Of a stretch of DNA of 24,511 nucleotides, positions 1 to 7,621 are shown one piece after another (positions within the stretch are counted from its first letter, which is position 1; each line of letters starts with the position of its first letter). Made by a program: the position numbers and the translations under genes. The DNA comes from Betaproteobacteria bacterium UBA5216 (GTDB lineage: Bacteria > Pseudomonadota > Gammaproteobacteria > Burkholderiales > SG8-41): NCBI GenBank assembly GCA_002412495.1, contig DHVE01000118.1:76050-100560 (forward strand), read 5' to 3'. The notes beneath the pieces were generated by a model that did no database searches, was not told the DNA's origin, and worked only from the letters and a program-made list of their open reading frames with translations.

Positions 1-495
1 CGACGAACCGATGGAGCCCGACGCGTAGTTAAGTTCTCCGGGTTTCGCTTTCGCCAGCCCCAGCAGCGCCTTTACCGAATTGGCCGGCACCGACGGATGT
101 ACCACCAGCACATTCGGCGCTCTGCCGATCAGCGAAATCGGTGCAAAGTCGCGCACCGGATCATACGGCGAGTGCTGCAGAAACTGCCCGATCCACAGAT
201 TGTTGCCGTAGACCAGCAAGGTATAACCGTCGGGCCGCGCCTTCGACACCAGCTCGCCAGGAATCACCCCAGCGGGCCGATTGTCCACCACGCCTTGCTG
301 CCCCAGGCTCGCGGTCAGGCCCTGCGCGATAAGACGCGCGACGAAATCATTGCCACCGCCGGCATCCGAGGTGACGATGCGGAAGGGTTTGGTGGGGTAC
401 TGCGCCGGCCCCGCCGCTGGGGGTGTCTGCGCAAAAATGGTAACGGCATTCAGACTGATCAGCGCGCACGCCACGGTCGATAGCTGCTTTCTCAT
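1..495 (-). CDS. Bug/TctC-family tripartite tricarboxylate receptor, N-terminal part (runs off the left edge)
   Basis: Periplasmic solute-binding protein of the tripartite tricarboxylate transporter (TTT) family; it would capture a carboxylate or similar small molecule and pass it to a TctAB-type permease. The first 165 codons are present and the reading frame is open to position 1. The start at 495 gives a signal peptide (MRKQLSTVAC..., ending near IFAQ), then the family landmarks: YPTKPFRIVTS as first strand, a VVDNRPAG segment (usual form VVDNRxGAxG) and RPDGYTLLVYG. The segment ending GELNYASGSIGSS matches the middle of the fold, so roughly half of a normal ~320-residue receptor is visible. 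The stop of a second, truncated Bug gene lies 24 bases upstream on the same strand, so the two look like a former tandem pair. The ligand cannot be predicted. Confidence 0.9.
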   Translation of the reverse strand, partial: MRKQLSTVACALISLNAVTIFAQTPPAAGPAQYPTKPFRIVTSDAGGGNDFVARLIAQGLTASLGQQGVVDNRPAGVIPGELVSKARPDGYTLLVYGNNLWIGQFLQHSPYDPVRDFAPISLIGRAPNVLVVHPSVPANSVKALLGLAKAKPGELNYASGSIGSS

Positions 496-519
496 GGCAT
501 CGCGCATCGTTCGCGGCGG

Positions 520-858
520 CTACTGCCGCGGCACTTTGGCGTCACGCACCACCCGCGCCCAGGTGTCGGTTTCGGATTTGATAAACGCGGCAAACTGCGC
601 TGACGTCGTGGGCGACGTATCAACGCCGTGTTCGGCAAGTCGGCGCTGCGTGTCGGACGCATTCAATACCTTGCCAAGATCCGAATTGAGTTTCGCGAGG
701 ATCGGCTGGGGCGTGCCCGCCGGCGCGCACAGGCCGTACCACACCGTCACATCAATCGGCACGCCGGATTCGCGCATCGTCGGCACCTCGGGCAAATGCG
801 CGCTGCGCTTGGGTGAAGTGACCGCGAGCGCGCGCATTCGGTGTATTGGTTTTGACAT
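520..858 (-). pseudogene. C-terminal remnant of a Bug/TctC receptor
   Basis: The translated frame matches only the last third of a Bug receptor: RALAVTSPKRSAHLPEVPT, then TVWYGLCAPAGTP, and a normal C-terminus ending AKVPRQ. Homology begins abruptly near position 840; the signal peptide, the VVDNR segment and the first lobe are missing, and I found no trace of them in any frame between 840 and 1046. An ATG at 858 with a plausible ribosome site (AGGGA, 8 bases upstream) could still start a 112-residue product, but without signal peptide and first lobe it cannot form the two-lobed ligand cleft. It lies immediately upstream of the receptor that starts at 495, so it is probably what remains of one member of a tandem pair after a deletion. 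A free-standing functional small protein is possible but unlikely. Confidence 0.75.
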
Positions 859-1046
859 GACTGTTATCCCTGGAGCGCGCTGCCTTGGCCAGCGCGCGAA
901 CGGCATCATGCCACAATCGGCGAAAGGCGAAAATATTGTTTAAAAACATATACTTAAATTGCCCACATAAAACAATGCTCAGAGCGTGAGGAAGCACGGC
1001 ACAATGGCATTGCCGTTTGAACAAACCATCGCGAGGAAACCGAAAC

Positions 1047-2030
1047 ATGAACTGCGAGCGTGTTGTCTGTGGGCTTGCCGGCGCACTTTTGATGCTGTCC
1101 AGTACGCCGCTGCTCGCGGCCGACGCGGCGGCAAACTATCCGAGCCGTCCGGTGCGCATCATCACCGGCTCGCCGGGCAGCACCGCCGACATCACCGCTC
1201 GCTTCATCGGGCATAAACTCTCCGAACGGTTCAAACAGCAAATGGTGATCGACAATCGCGCCAGCGCCGGCGGCATCGTCGGCGCGGAAATCGTAGCCAA
1301 CGCCGCGGCCGACGGGTCCACGCTCTATATCAGCGGCGTCAACACGCAGGTCGGCGCGCCGTTTCTGTTCAAGAAAATTTCGTTCGATCCGCTGAAGGAT
1401 TTTGCGCCGATCTCGCTGATCACCAACTCCGGGCTGGTGGTCACCGTAACGCCGACGCTCGGCGTCAACAACCTCAAAGAATTCGTCGCGCTGGCGAAAT
1501 CACGCCCGCAGGGCATGCATTACGCCTCCGCATCCACCGGCACCAGCAGTCATCTCACCGGAGAACTGTTCGCGCAGATGCTCGGCATCAACCTGATACA
1601 CGTGCCGTACAAGGGTGCCGGTTTTACCATGACCGCGCTGCTCACCGGTGAAGTGCAGGCGGCGTTTCTCTCGACCACCACCACCAGCGGCCAAATCCGC
1701 GCGGGCAAACTAAAAGCCATCGCCTTGCTCAACGAGAAACGTTTTCCGGGCGCGCCGGATATACCCACCGCGCTCGAACAAGGCTTCAAGGGACTGGAAT
1801 CCTACGTGTGGTTCGGCCTGTATGCGCCGGGCAAAACACCACGCGCCATCATCGACAAGATCAACCGCGAAGTGAAATCCATCCTCGAACTGAAGGAAAT
1901 CAAGGACGCAATGCTGCAACAGGGCGCGGAAGTGGTTTACACCACGCCGGAAGCATTCGACGCGTTTCAGCGCGCGGAAATCGTCAAGTGGGGCAAGGTG
2001 ATCCGCGAGGCGAGGATACAGGCGCAGTAG
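1047..2030 (+). CDS. Bug/TctC-family tripartite tricarboxylate receptor
   Basis: Complete periplasmic solute receptor of the TTT family, 327 residues, the usual length. The frame opens at 1017, but the ATG at 1047 is preferred because GAGGA lies 9 bases before it and the product then begins with a clean signal peptide (MNCERVVCGLAGALL, cleavage near LLAADAA). Family landmarks: YPSRPVRIITGSPGS, MVIDNRASAGGIVGAE (the DNR-x-x-A-G ligand loop), ADGSTLYISG in place of the common PDGYTLL, a YASASTGTSSHLTGE ligand-cleft segment, VPYKGAG, and APDIPTALEQG near the C-terminal lobe. It is transcribed away from the truncated Bug gene on the opposite strand across an AT-rich 188-base gap. No permease or catabolic gene is adjacent, so it is an orphan receptor with unknown ligand. 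Confidence 0.93.
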   Translation: MNCERVVCGLAGALLMLSSTPLLAADAAANYPSRPVRIITGSPGSTADITARFIGHKLSERFKQQMVIDNRASAGGIVGAEIVANAAADGSTLYISGVNTQVGAPFLFKKISFDPLKDFAPISLITNSGLVVTVTPTLGVNNLKEFVALAKSRPQGMHYASASTGTSSHLTGELFAQMLGINLIHVPYKGAGFTMTALLTGEVQAAFLSTTTTSGQIRAGKLKAIALLNEKRFPGAPDIPTALEQGFKGLESYVWFGLYAPGKTPRAIIDKINREVKSILELKEIKDAMLQQGAEVVYTTPEAFDAFQRAEIVKWGKVIREARIQAQ

Positions 2031-2146
2031 CGCGTACCGGCAAGCGGGCACCACGCGCTGCGCACGCCGGAATCCGGCCCGACAGGCCGTGCCGGAATTG
2101 ATCGTGCTTTTATCGTCGAAGAGAACGGCTACGCGGCGCCAGAAGC

Positions 2147-3388
2147 CTAATTCAGGTCATTTCCGTTACGCCGAGATTCCAGCATCGACACGAGCGAGTC
2201 GCACGCCTCGATATTTTGGCGGTGCGACGCCTGCATGTCGAAAAGCGCATCACGCACGAAGCCTTTTTCCAAACAGGGCAATGCGTCGCCAATCTTGCGG
2301 GCGACCCATGCCTGTCCGCGATTGAGGAATTGCAGCCGTGCCACTCGACCCTTTACCGCCAGCGCCTTGCCCAGGAAATCACCTGTTGCCGTACTTGGTG
2401 TCGCGTCCTTCCGCCGAATGAGATCGATCAGGATGGCACAGTTCTTGGCCTCGTCGCGCTGCACGGCGGCAAGTTGCCGCCATGCCGGCGTGTCACGTTC
2501 GTACTCGTCCAGAAAAGCAGCAAGCACCTGGGCGCCCGCACGCTCTGCTTCCAGCAGCAAATTGAGCAATGCCATGAGCTCGCTCTTCGGCATCGTCGGC
2601 CATGGGCGGGAGTGATCCGGATCGCTTTTATGGTCATGGCTGGCTGGCGAACTGCCGGTTCGATGCGCCAGTTCCGCTGTGTCGGCAGCATGCGAGCCAG
2701 CGCCGGATCGAGGCAGGGCACGGTCTTTCATCAAATCAGCGGCTTCCGCAGCGCACTCATCAGCGGTGAGTGGCCTAAGATCGCGGCCTCCCGCCCGATA
2801 CAGACTTGCTTCAGTCACTACGAAATCCATTGGAATGTCGTGTGACTGCGGATGGATTGTAGGCAACCGCGACGCCTCACAGCTCACCCCAATCGCGAGG
2901 ACGCGCCGCTCGAACGCTGCCAGTGTGCGGTCAAAATAGCCGCCGCCATAGCCCAAGCGGTAACCTCGCCCGTCAAATCCATTCATCGGCACAATCGCAA
3001 TGTCAGGGATCAGGACATCGATTCCATCGGGAACGGGTATACCGTAAACACCCGCTCGCATGGGCGCACCCGGCCACCACTTGCGAAACTGCAGCGGCAG
3101 CGCCTTATCGATCACCACCGGCAACGTGGCAATGGCCCCCTCGGCGCGCCAGCGCCGGATCACAAATCGGGCATCAAACTCCCCTTTGTACGGCCAGCAA
3201 AAACCAACCACTGCACCGGGCGGCAACGTGAAGCCTGCCAGCAGCAGTTCGGTAATCCTGTCGTTCCGGACCCGACGCTGCTCAGGCGCGATTGCCGTAC
3301 GCACGGCGATAAGCATCTCTCGCTGTGTTTTGCGCCATGATTTGATCTCGTCCCAGTTTTCCATCTCGCCCGTCCGGTCAGCGGCCAC
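2147..3388 (-). CDS. 5-formyltetrahydrofolate cyclo-ligase fused to a C-terminal helical (DUF6306-like) domain
   Basis: The N-terminal ~200 residues are a 5,10-methenyltetrahydrofolate synthetase, the cytoplasmic enzyme that uses ATP to recycle 5-formyl-THF to 5,10-methenyl-THF. Evidence: the basic KSWRKTQR start, VVGFCWPYKGEFD, and the ATP/Mg signature GYGGGYFDRTL at about residues 146-156, followed by PQSHDIPMDFVVTE. Family members usually end there (180-210 residues). Here a polar linker leads to a second domain at about 267-413 (LLNLLLEAERAGAQVLAAF, RDEAKNC, MQASHRQNIEACD) that looks like a bundle of helices and resembles DUF6306; this name is from memory. Start: I prefer the GTG at 3388, 4 bases after AGGAG, over the ATG codons at 3409 and 3364. 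The gene stands alone; there is no zapA and no recognisable 6S RNA upstream. Confidence 0.85.
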   Translation of the reverse strand: MAADRTGEMENWDEIKSWRKTQREMLIAVRTAIAPEQRRVRNDRITELLLAGFTLPPGAVVGFCWPYKGEFDARFVIRRWRAEGAIATLPVVIDKALPLQFRKWWPGAPMRAGVYGIPVPDGIDVLIPDIAIVPMNGFDGRGYRLGYGGGYFDRTLAAFERRVLAIGVSCEASRLPTIHPQSHDIPMDFVVTEASLYRAGGRDLRPLTADECAAEAADLMKDRALPRSGAGSHAADTAELAHRTGSSPASHDHKSDPDHSRPWPTMPKSELMALLNLLLEAERAGAQVLAAFLDEYERDTPAWRQLAAVQRDEAKNCAILIDLIRRKDATPSTATGDFLGKALAVKGRVARLQFLNRGQAWVARKIGDALPCLEKGFVRDALFDMQASHRQNIEACDSLVSMLESRRNGNDLN

Positions 3389-4298
3389 TGTACTCCTCCC
3401 AGCGAACATCCGAAGAATGGCTGCTTTCTGCCCTCGATAGAGATAAAGACCAGAAAAACCTCCGGCATGACCGATTAGGTCAGATTCCGATTCCTGATCA
3501 CCAGCGCGACAAGGTCAGGTCTTGCCTCTTGCCCATCCCAAGAAGAGAACCACAGGGGCAAGGTCCGCATTGATTAGTCTACCCGATAGTGGTCTGGCTG
3601 GCACTGAAATGGGGCAGTGACGGTTACAGCCTGATGTTGCAAGCGCGCGCGTGAGGCGCTTTCACGCCTGCGATCGCTGCCGGCACATTACTGCGGTTGG
3701 TGGCTCGGAACCCCAATGACGGAAAAGACCGGAACCACTTTTATTTTCCCGGCGTGGCCGAAAAGAAAGAGACACCGCCAATGCGGCAGCATAAACTGCG
3801 TGACCGGCTCGGCGACACCGAACACCAATACAGTTAAGGGAATGCGATTTTGACGATTACATTGATCGGCACCAGCTTTTGGGTGATGGCGCTGCAAGAC
3901 ATGGGCGAGAAAATTAAAAAGGGCTTTCACGTGCTGATTGACCCGGATGCCGTACCGGGCCTGACGGATTTTGTGCTGGTTGGGGATAACTTGGAGCGTT
4001 GGCACGGGCAGGCAGGCTCGCGTGGGGTAGTGGTTTTGGCGGGGGAGGAGGCTTAGCATGAATAATTCCGCTTCTGCAAGATAGACCTCGCGCTGCGATT
4101 CATGCGCAAGTCTTTCCACGTCATTCCCGCGAAGGCGGGTATCCCCTTCCCTTGGGGGAAGGTAGGTCGGGGGAATTCTCCGCCATATGGCACAGTGTTA
4201 TGGATTCCCGCCTTCGCGGGAATGACAGGTTGGGTATTGATGTACCCACACCAAGGAGACGATTCCACGGCGTCGATACTCTTTATAGTGGTCATGAA
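3389..4298. other. Gene-poor stretch; one weak unidentified ORF
   Basis: No recognisable gene in about 900 bases. The only candidate is an open frame on the plus strand, 3850-4056, starting at TTG with a weak GGGA upstream; its 68-residue product (LTITLIGTSFWVMAL..., ending VVVLAGEEA) matches nothing I know. The frame is closed by a stop at 3835, so it could also be the tail of a decayed gene. A 45-codon frame starting at 3716 is equally unidentified. The right part holds the composite palindromic repeat described separately. Confidence 0.5.
4120..4226. repeat. REP-type composite inverted repeat
   Basis: Two perfectly complementary 20-base arms (4120-4139 and 4207-4226) with the core ATTCCCGCGAAGGCGGG flank a 67-base centre. 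Each arm is itself a small hairpin (CCCGC / GCGGG around GAAG). The centre contains a further palindrome, CCTTCCC / GGGGAAGG, at about 4146-4162. This is the common extragenic REP pattern of GC-rich proteobacteria, here in the paired arrangement. It lies just beyond the 3' end of the Bug gene on the minus strand (4299-5288). Confidence 0.85.
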
Positions 4299-5288
4299 TT
4301 ATTCAGGTTTGAGCCCCGAAACCGTAACCGCCTTCTGCCACTTCGCGGTTTCGCCGTTGGCAAACCTGGCGAATTCGGCGGGGGTCATTGACACGGCGGC
4401 AACGCCGTTTTCAAAAAATCGTTGCTTGAGTTCGGGCATGGCCACGGCCTTCATCATCGCGGCGTATATTTTCGTCACGTAGGCTTGCGGTGTGCCTCGG
4501 GGCACGGCAAACCCCTGCCACACGGTGACATCAAAATCCGGCACGCCGGATTCGATAACGGTGGGCACGTTGGGCAGTTGCTCGGCGCGCCGGGCCGACG
4601 AAACCGCGAGCGCGCGCATGCGTCCTGATTTGACGAAGGGCAAAACGCCCGGCAACGTAAAAAAACACGTCTGTATTTGTCCGCCCGCCACATCACCGAA
4701 ACCCTGCGACGAATTCTTGTATGGCACGTGCACGATAGGGATGCCGGTTGCCGCCTTGAAAAGCTCCATGGTGAGATGCGGTGTGCCTCCGACACCGTTG
4801 GATGAATACTTCCATTGCCCGGCATTGCCCTTGGCCGCGCTGATAAACTCCTGCACGGTTGCGATGCCCAGCGACGGCGTCACGGTGAGCAGGTTGGGCG
4901 TCATGGCAAAAGTCGAAATCGGTGTGAAGTCGCGCGCGTGGTTGTAGGGCAGTTTCTTGTGCAGTGCCGGGATGACCGATTGACCAATGCCGTAATTGAA
5001 AAGGGTGTAGCCATCGGGTGCGGCTCTTGCCGCGATTTCAGCGCCAATGATGCCGGCGGCGCCCGCGCGGTTATCGACCACCAGGGGCTGCCCCCACGCT
5101 TCGCTGAAACGCTGCGAGAAGATGCGCGCCATAATGTCGGATGACGAACCCGCGCCGGAGGGCAGGATTAGCCGCCCCGGCTTGGCGGGATAATCATCGG
5201 CCGCACTGACTGCTGTTGCTATCAATGCGGCGAGCATGGCAATGACGGCGATGCGCATCGACACTTTGTTACTCGGGATACGGTTCAT
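4299..5288 (-). CDS. Bug/TctC-family tripartite tricarboxylate receptor, paired with an enolase-superfamily gene
   Basis: Complete periplasmic TTT receptor, 329 residues. The frame is open up to 5435, but the upstream part merely translates an extragenic palindrome (giving PAQAGTQ), so I take the ATG at 5288, which has AAGGA six bases before it and gives a signal peptide (RIAVIAMLAALIATAVSA). Landmarks: YPAKPGRLILPSGAGSSSD, VVDNRAGAAGIIGAE, PDGYTLFNYG, YSSNGVGGTPHLTME, VPYKNSSQGFGD and NVPTVIESGVPDFDVTVWQG. It is transcribed divergently from the enolase-superfamily gene at 5438 across 149 bases, so the two probably share a control region. This suggests the receptor delivers that enzyme's substrate or a related compound. 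Ligand unknown. Confidence 0.93.
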   Translation of the reverse strand: MNRIPSNKVSMRIAVIAMLAALIATAVSAADDYPAKPGRLILPSGAGSSSDIMARIFSQRFSEAWGQPLVVDNRAGAAGIIGAEIAARAAPDGYTLFNYGIGQSVIPALHKKLPYNHARDFTPISTFAMTPNLLTVTPSLGIATVQEFISAAKGNAGQWKYSSNGVGGTPHLTMELFKAATGIPIVHVPYKNSSQGFGDVAGGQIQTCFFTLPGVLPFVKSGRMRALAVSSARRAEQLPNVPTVIESGVPDFDVTVWQGFAVPRGTPQAYVTKIYAAMMKAVAMPELKQRFFENGVAAVSMTPAEFARFANGETAKWQKAVTVSGLKPE

Positions 5289-5319
5289 GTTTGATCCTTC
5301 GGACCGGGTTACAAACTGG

Positions 5320-5339
5320 GTTCCAGCCTGCGCTGGAAC
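5320..5339. repeat. Single palindromic REP-like unit in the divergent control region
   Basis: A perfect 8-base inverted repeat, GTTCCAGC / GCTGGAAC around CTGC, followed by GAC, resembling one arm of the larger repeat at 4120-4226 but with a different core. It lies between the divergent starts at 5288 and 5438. It could be an extragenic repeat or, less likely, an operator. Confidence 0.6.
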
Positions 5340-5437
5340 GACGGCGTTGGCACTGATGCGTGTCGCTGCCGAAGGCGGAATGAGCCACGGTAAAATAACA
5401 TTCTTACTCAACGAGTTCCACCACAAGGGGTGCAAAC

Positions 5438-6514
5438 ATGCCGGGCAATGGCGTCAACGTAGAACTGTGGAATCTGCGGGTTCCGCTCGATCCGCCCATC
5501 CAGGCGCCCAAGGGCCCGACGACAGAAACCTGTTTGTTGCTGGTCTTTGTGGCGGACGACAAGGGCCATCGGGGCATTGGCTATTCGTCCTTCCGGCGGC
5601 CGGCGGACATGGCGTTGGCGTCATCAATTGCCCGCAAACTCGTCGGCGAAGCAACGCCCGGTCTGGCGGGCCTGCTCAATGTCGAACGTCAGGAAGAGGC
5701 CACTTGCGAAAGCAGCGCGGCGAGCCGGTGCGCGGCCAGCGCCGTCAGTCTGGCCGCCTGGGATCTCGCGGGCAAACAGGCGGGCGTGCCCTGCGCCGAT
5801 CTGTGGGGACGCCCGGCGGGACGTGACAAACTGGACTGCTATGCGAGCTCGCTGTGGCTGGACAAGTCACCCGCTGAGTTGATCACCGAAGCGAAGATGC
5901 ACCGGCAGAACAACTATCGCGCCGTGAAGATGCGGGTCAACCGTTCGCTGAAAGACAATCTGGAACGCATCGACGCCGTGCGTCAAGTGTATGCAGAGCC
6001 GGGCACCGTGGCACTCGAAACAGGCTCGGATTGGACAGCGGCAATCGCCAACGAATTTCTCGATACGTGCGGCGCGAAGCTCATGTGGGTCGAGGATCCC
6101 TCGCCCCACGACCAATTGCACCTGGTGCGGGACCACCCGTTCAACCCCATCGCGGCGGGAGAAAAAGCCACCACGGCGCGCGAACTCCATGACCTGTATA
6201 CGCGCGGCCGGCTGCGCAAGTTGATCATCGACGTGCAGTACATCGGCGGGCCGGTGCGCTTTCTGGAAGCCGCGCGCGCGCTAAACGCGCTGGGCGCAAC
6301 GGTGGGCGGACACCGTTTCTCGCATTACTCCATGCACTTGCTGGCCAGCCTGCCGCGCAGTCTGCCGATCGAGATGCTCGACTGGACCAATCCGGCGTTT
6401 CATCCCCTTGCGGGACCGGACGCCTCCGGACGTTTACCGGTCGAGGGGCCGGGCTTTCGCATCCAGCTCGATCAGGCCGTGATCGACCGGCATGGCGTGA
6501 AGCTGCCGCTGTAG
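5438..6514 (+). CDS. Enolase-superfamily (mandelate racemase / muconate lactonizing) enzyme with atypical active site
   Basis: Cytoplasmic enzyme of 358 residues with the superfamily's capping domain and (beta/alpha)7-beta barrel. Such enzymes abstract a proton next to a carboxylate and racemise, dehydrate or cyclo-isomerise acids. Barrel positions are recognisable but altered: the usual KxK pair is K164-M-R166; the first metal ligand, normally Asp in DxN, is E194 in ALETGSDW; the second is E219 in WVEDP; the third is E242 in AAGEKA; then D265 in LIIDVQYIGG and H292/H296 in GGHRFSH. All three metal ligands remain acidic, so catalysis is plausible, but the substrate cannot be transferred from known members. 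ATG at 5438 is preceded by AAGGGG. It is divergent from the Bug receptor gene at 5288. Confidence 0.85.
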   Translation: MPGNGVNVELWNLRVPLDPPIQAPKGPTTETCLLLVFVADDKGHRGIGYSSFRRPADMALASSIARKLVGEATPGLAGLLNVERQEEATCESSAASRCAASAVSLAAWDLAGKQAGVPCADLWGRPAGRDKLDCYASSLWLDKSPAELITEAKMHRQNNYRAVKMRVNRSLKDNLERIDAVRQVYAEPGTVALETGSDWTAAIANEFLDTCGAKLMWVEDPSPHDQLHLVRDHPFNPIAAGEKATTARELHDLYTRGRLRKLIIDVQYIGGPVRFLEAARALNALGATVGGHRFSHYSMHLLASLPRSLPIEMLDWTNPAFHPLAGPDASGRLPVEGPGFRIQLDQAVIDRHGVKLPL

Positions 6515-6564
6515 CACCGCTCACTGGAAACCACTTATGAAATGGCTATGCGCATCCACGCCCT

Positions 6565-7173
6565 TCACGGCTTGCTTCGTTCGGCCCGCTCCCTGGCTTC
6601 CAGCGCCTGCCACGCCTCGCTGTACACGCGAATACGGGTGTTGTCGCTGCTGGCGCGTTGATCGAAATACATCGTGATACCGTTCGCGCGCCAGGTGTGC
6701 GTCTGAACTTTTGAGATGCCAGACACGCGGCTGTCGCGTTCATAGGTTTCAGATTCCGACGGCTTGCCATAGTGGCGCATCAAGTAGCGCTCGACCTGCC
6801 GCCATTGTTCGCCATGGGCATGGACTTCGATCTCGACAACGACGCCATCGCGTATCCTGATTCGGGCATCGCTGTTGATGCCCGCGCCGGTATCCCGGAC
6901 CACCTTCAAGGGCAGCTTCACCTGCTTGCTGTAGGTATCCTGCACCCAGCAAGGCGTATCGCCCTTGTGATATCCAAAATCATAAGCGCCCTTGTCGTTT
7001 TTGGGGCACTCGGCAAACTGCTGCTCCAGCGGCTGTCCGATGGTGATGCCGAAGAGTGTATCCGGCTTCATCGCCTGCGCCCCGGCAGGCAGACTGGCGC
7101 CGGACATGCCCAACGCGCCCACGACGGAAGCCATCGATCGAAAGGCAGCGTAAATTCGTTTTAGAAACACCAT
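6565..7173 (-). CDS. Secreted protein of unknown function
   Basis: A 202-residue protein that I do not recognise. It begins with a signal peptide (MVFLKRIYAAFRSM..., cleavage near GAQA at residues 31-34). The mature part starts with DTLFGITIGQPLEQQFAECP, a phrase seen in small periplasmic proteins whose first strand carries a GITIGQ-type motif. It contains two cysteines (C56 and C75) that could form a disulphide, and ends in a charged tail (EARERAERSKP). The start lies 4 bases after the stop of the membrane-protein gene at 7178-7543, so they are probably co-transcribed. The ribosome site is poor, which fits translational coupling to the upstream gene. Exported location is well supported; function is unknown. 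Confidence 0.7.
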   Translation of the reverse strand: MVFLKRIYAAFRSMASVVGALGMSGASLPAGAQAMKPDTLFGITIGQPLEQQFAECPKNDKGAYDFGYHKGDTPCWVQDTYSKQVKLPLKVVRDTGAGINSDARIRIRDGVVVEIEVHAHGEQWRQVERYLMRHYGKPSESETYERDSRVSGISKVQTHTWRANGITMYFDQRASSDNTRIRVYSEAWQALEARERAERSKP

Positions 7174-7177
7174 GAAT

Positions 7178-7543
7178 TCAGATCCATCTACGACAAACTC
7201 CCATCAGCAAACACAGCGTCAGCGCGGCCATGAGAACCGGTAACGCGCTAAGGCATTTTCGCGCGGCCGACATTTTCGCGCAGATGCTTACCACCAGCGC
7301 CACAATTGACGCGGTCAGCGAAACAAACGCCAGCGTCGCCACGATCAACATCTGGATAAAAAACTGGGCAAACGACGTTACCGTATCCAACGCGCCGACC
7401 GCGATCCCCGTCCAGGAGTCCGGCGCATGGATCGGATTATCCGGCGGAAAGAAAAAAAGAAACACGACCGGCACCGCGGGAATCGCCAGTGCCGCGATCA
7501 CGCCGATCCATAAAAAATGTTTGTACGTCTTGTGATACTGCAC
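7178..7543 (-). CDS. Small integral membrane protein of unknown function
   Basis: About 121 residues with three likely membrane segments (HFLWIGVIAALAIPAVPVVF; FFIQMLIVATLAFVSLTASI; ALPVLMAALTLCLLMGV) and a short loop containing FFPPDNPIHAPDSW between the first two. I chose the GTG at 7543 because AGGGAAA lies about 8 bases upstream and the hydrophobic part then starts close to the N-terminus; the frame stays open to an ATG at 7597, which has no ribosome site and would overlap the region needed by the divergent gene. It precedes the secreted protein gene by 4 bases, an operon-like spacing. No family recognised. Confidence 0.65.
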   Translation of the reverse strand: MQYHKTYKHFLWIGVIAALAIPAVPVVFLFFFPPDNPIHAPDSWTGIAVGALDTVTSFAQFFIQMLIVATLAFVSLTASIVALVVSICAKMSAARKCLSALPVLMAALTLCLLMGVCRRWI

Positions 7544-7608
7544 GCGTTGTTTCCCTGACTTTTTAAAACAATACACCAGCCCGCGCCATTGCGCCAAGCA
7601 AGACCCGC

Positions 7609-7614
7609 TACAAT
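7609..7614 (+). promoter_or_regulatory. Putative -10 box placing the transcript start at or next to the MFS start codon
   Basis: TACAAT at 7609-7614 is a near-consensus -10 element 7 bases before the ATG at 7622. Transcription would begin at about 7621-7622, giving a leaderless mRNA, and no Shine-Dalgarno sequence precedes the ATG. The -35 region (CCATTG, 17-base spacing) is weak. Confidence 0.4.
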
Positions 7615-7621
7615 CGGGTTC

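Noticed and set aside
3389..3660. A 6S RNA (ssrS) upstream of the folate cyclo-ligase gene, as in E. coli
   Set aside because: I looked on both strands. A 7-bp stem (CTTGCCC / GGGCAAG) and a short GGTTACAGCC stretch are present, but the long closing stem and central bubble of 6S RNA could not be assembled, and zapA is absent. A covariance-model search would decide.
3688..4119. A 143-codon open frame on the minus strand
   Set aside because: Composition is unlike the real genes, it has no domain or ribosome site, and it overlaps the equally weak plus-strand frame; probably chance.
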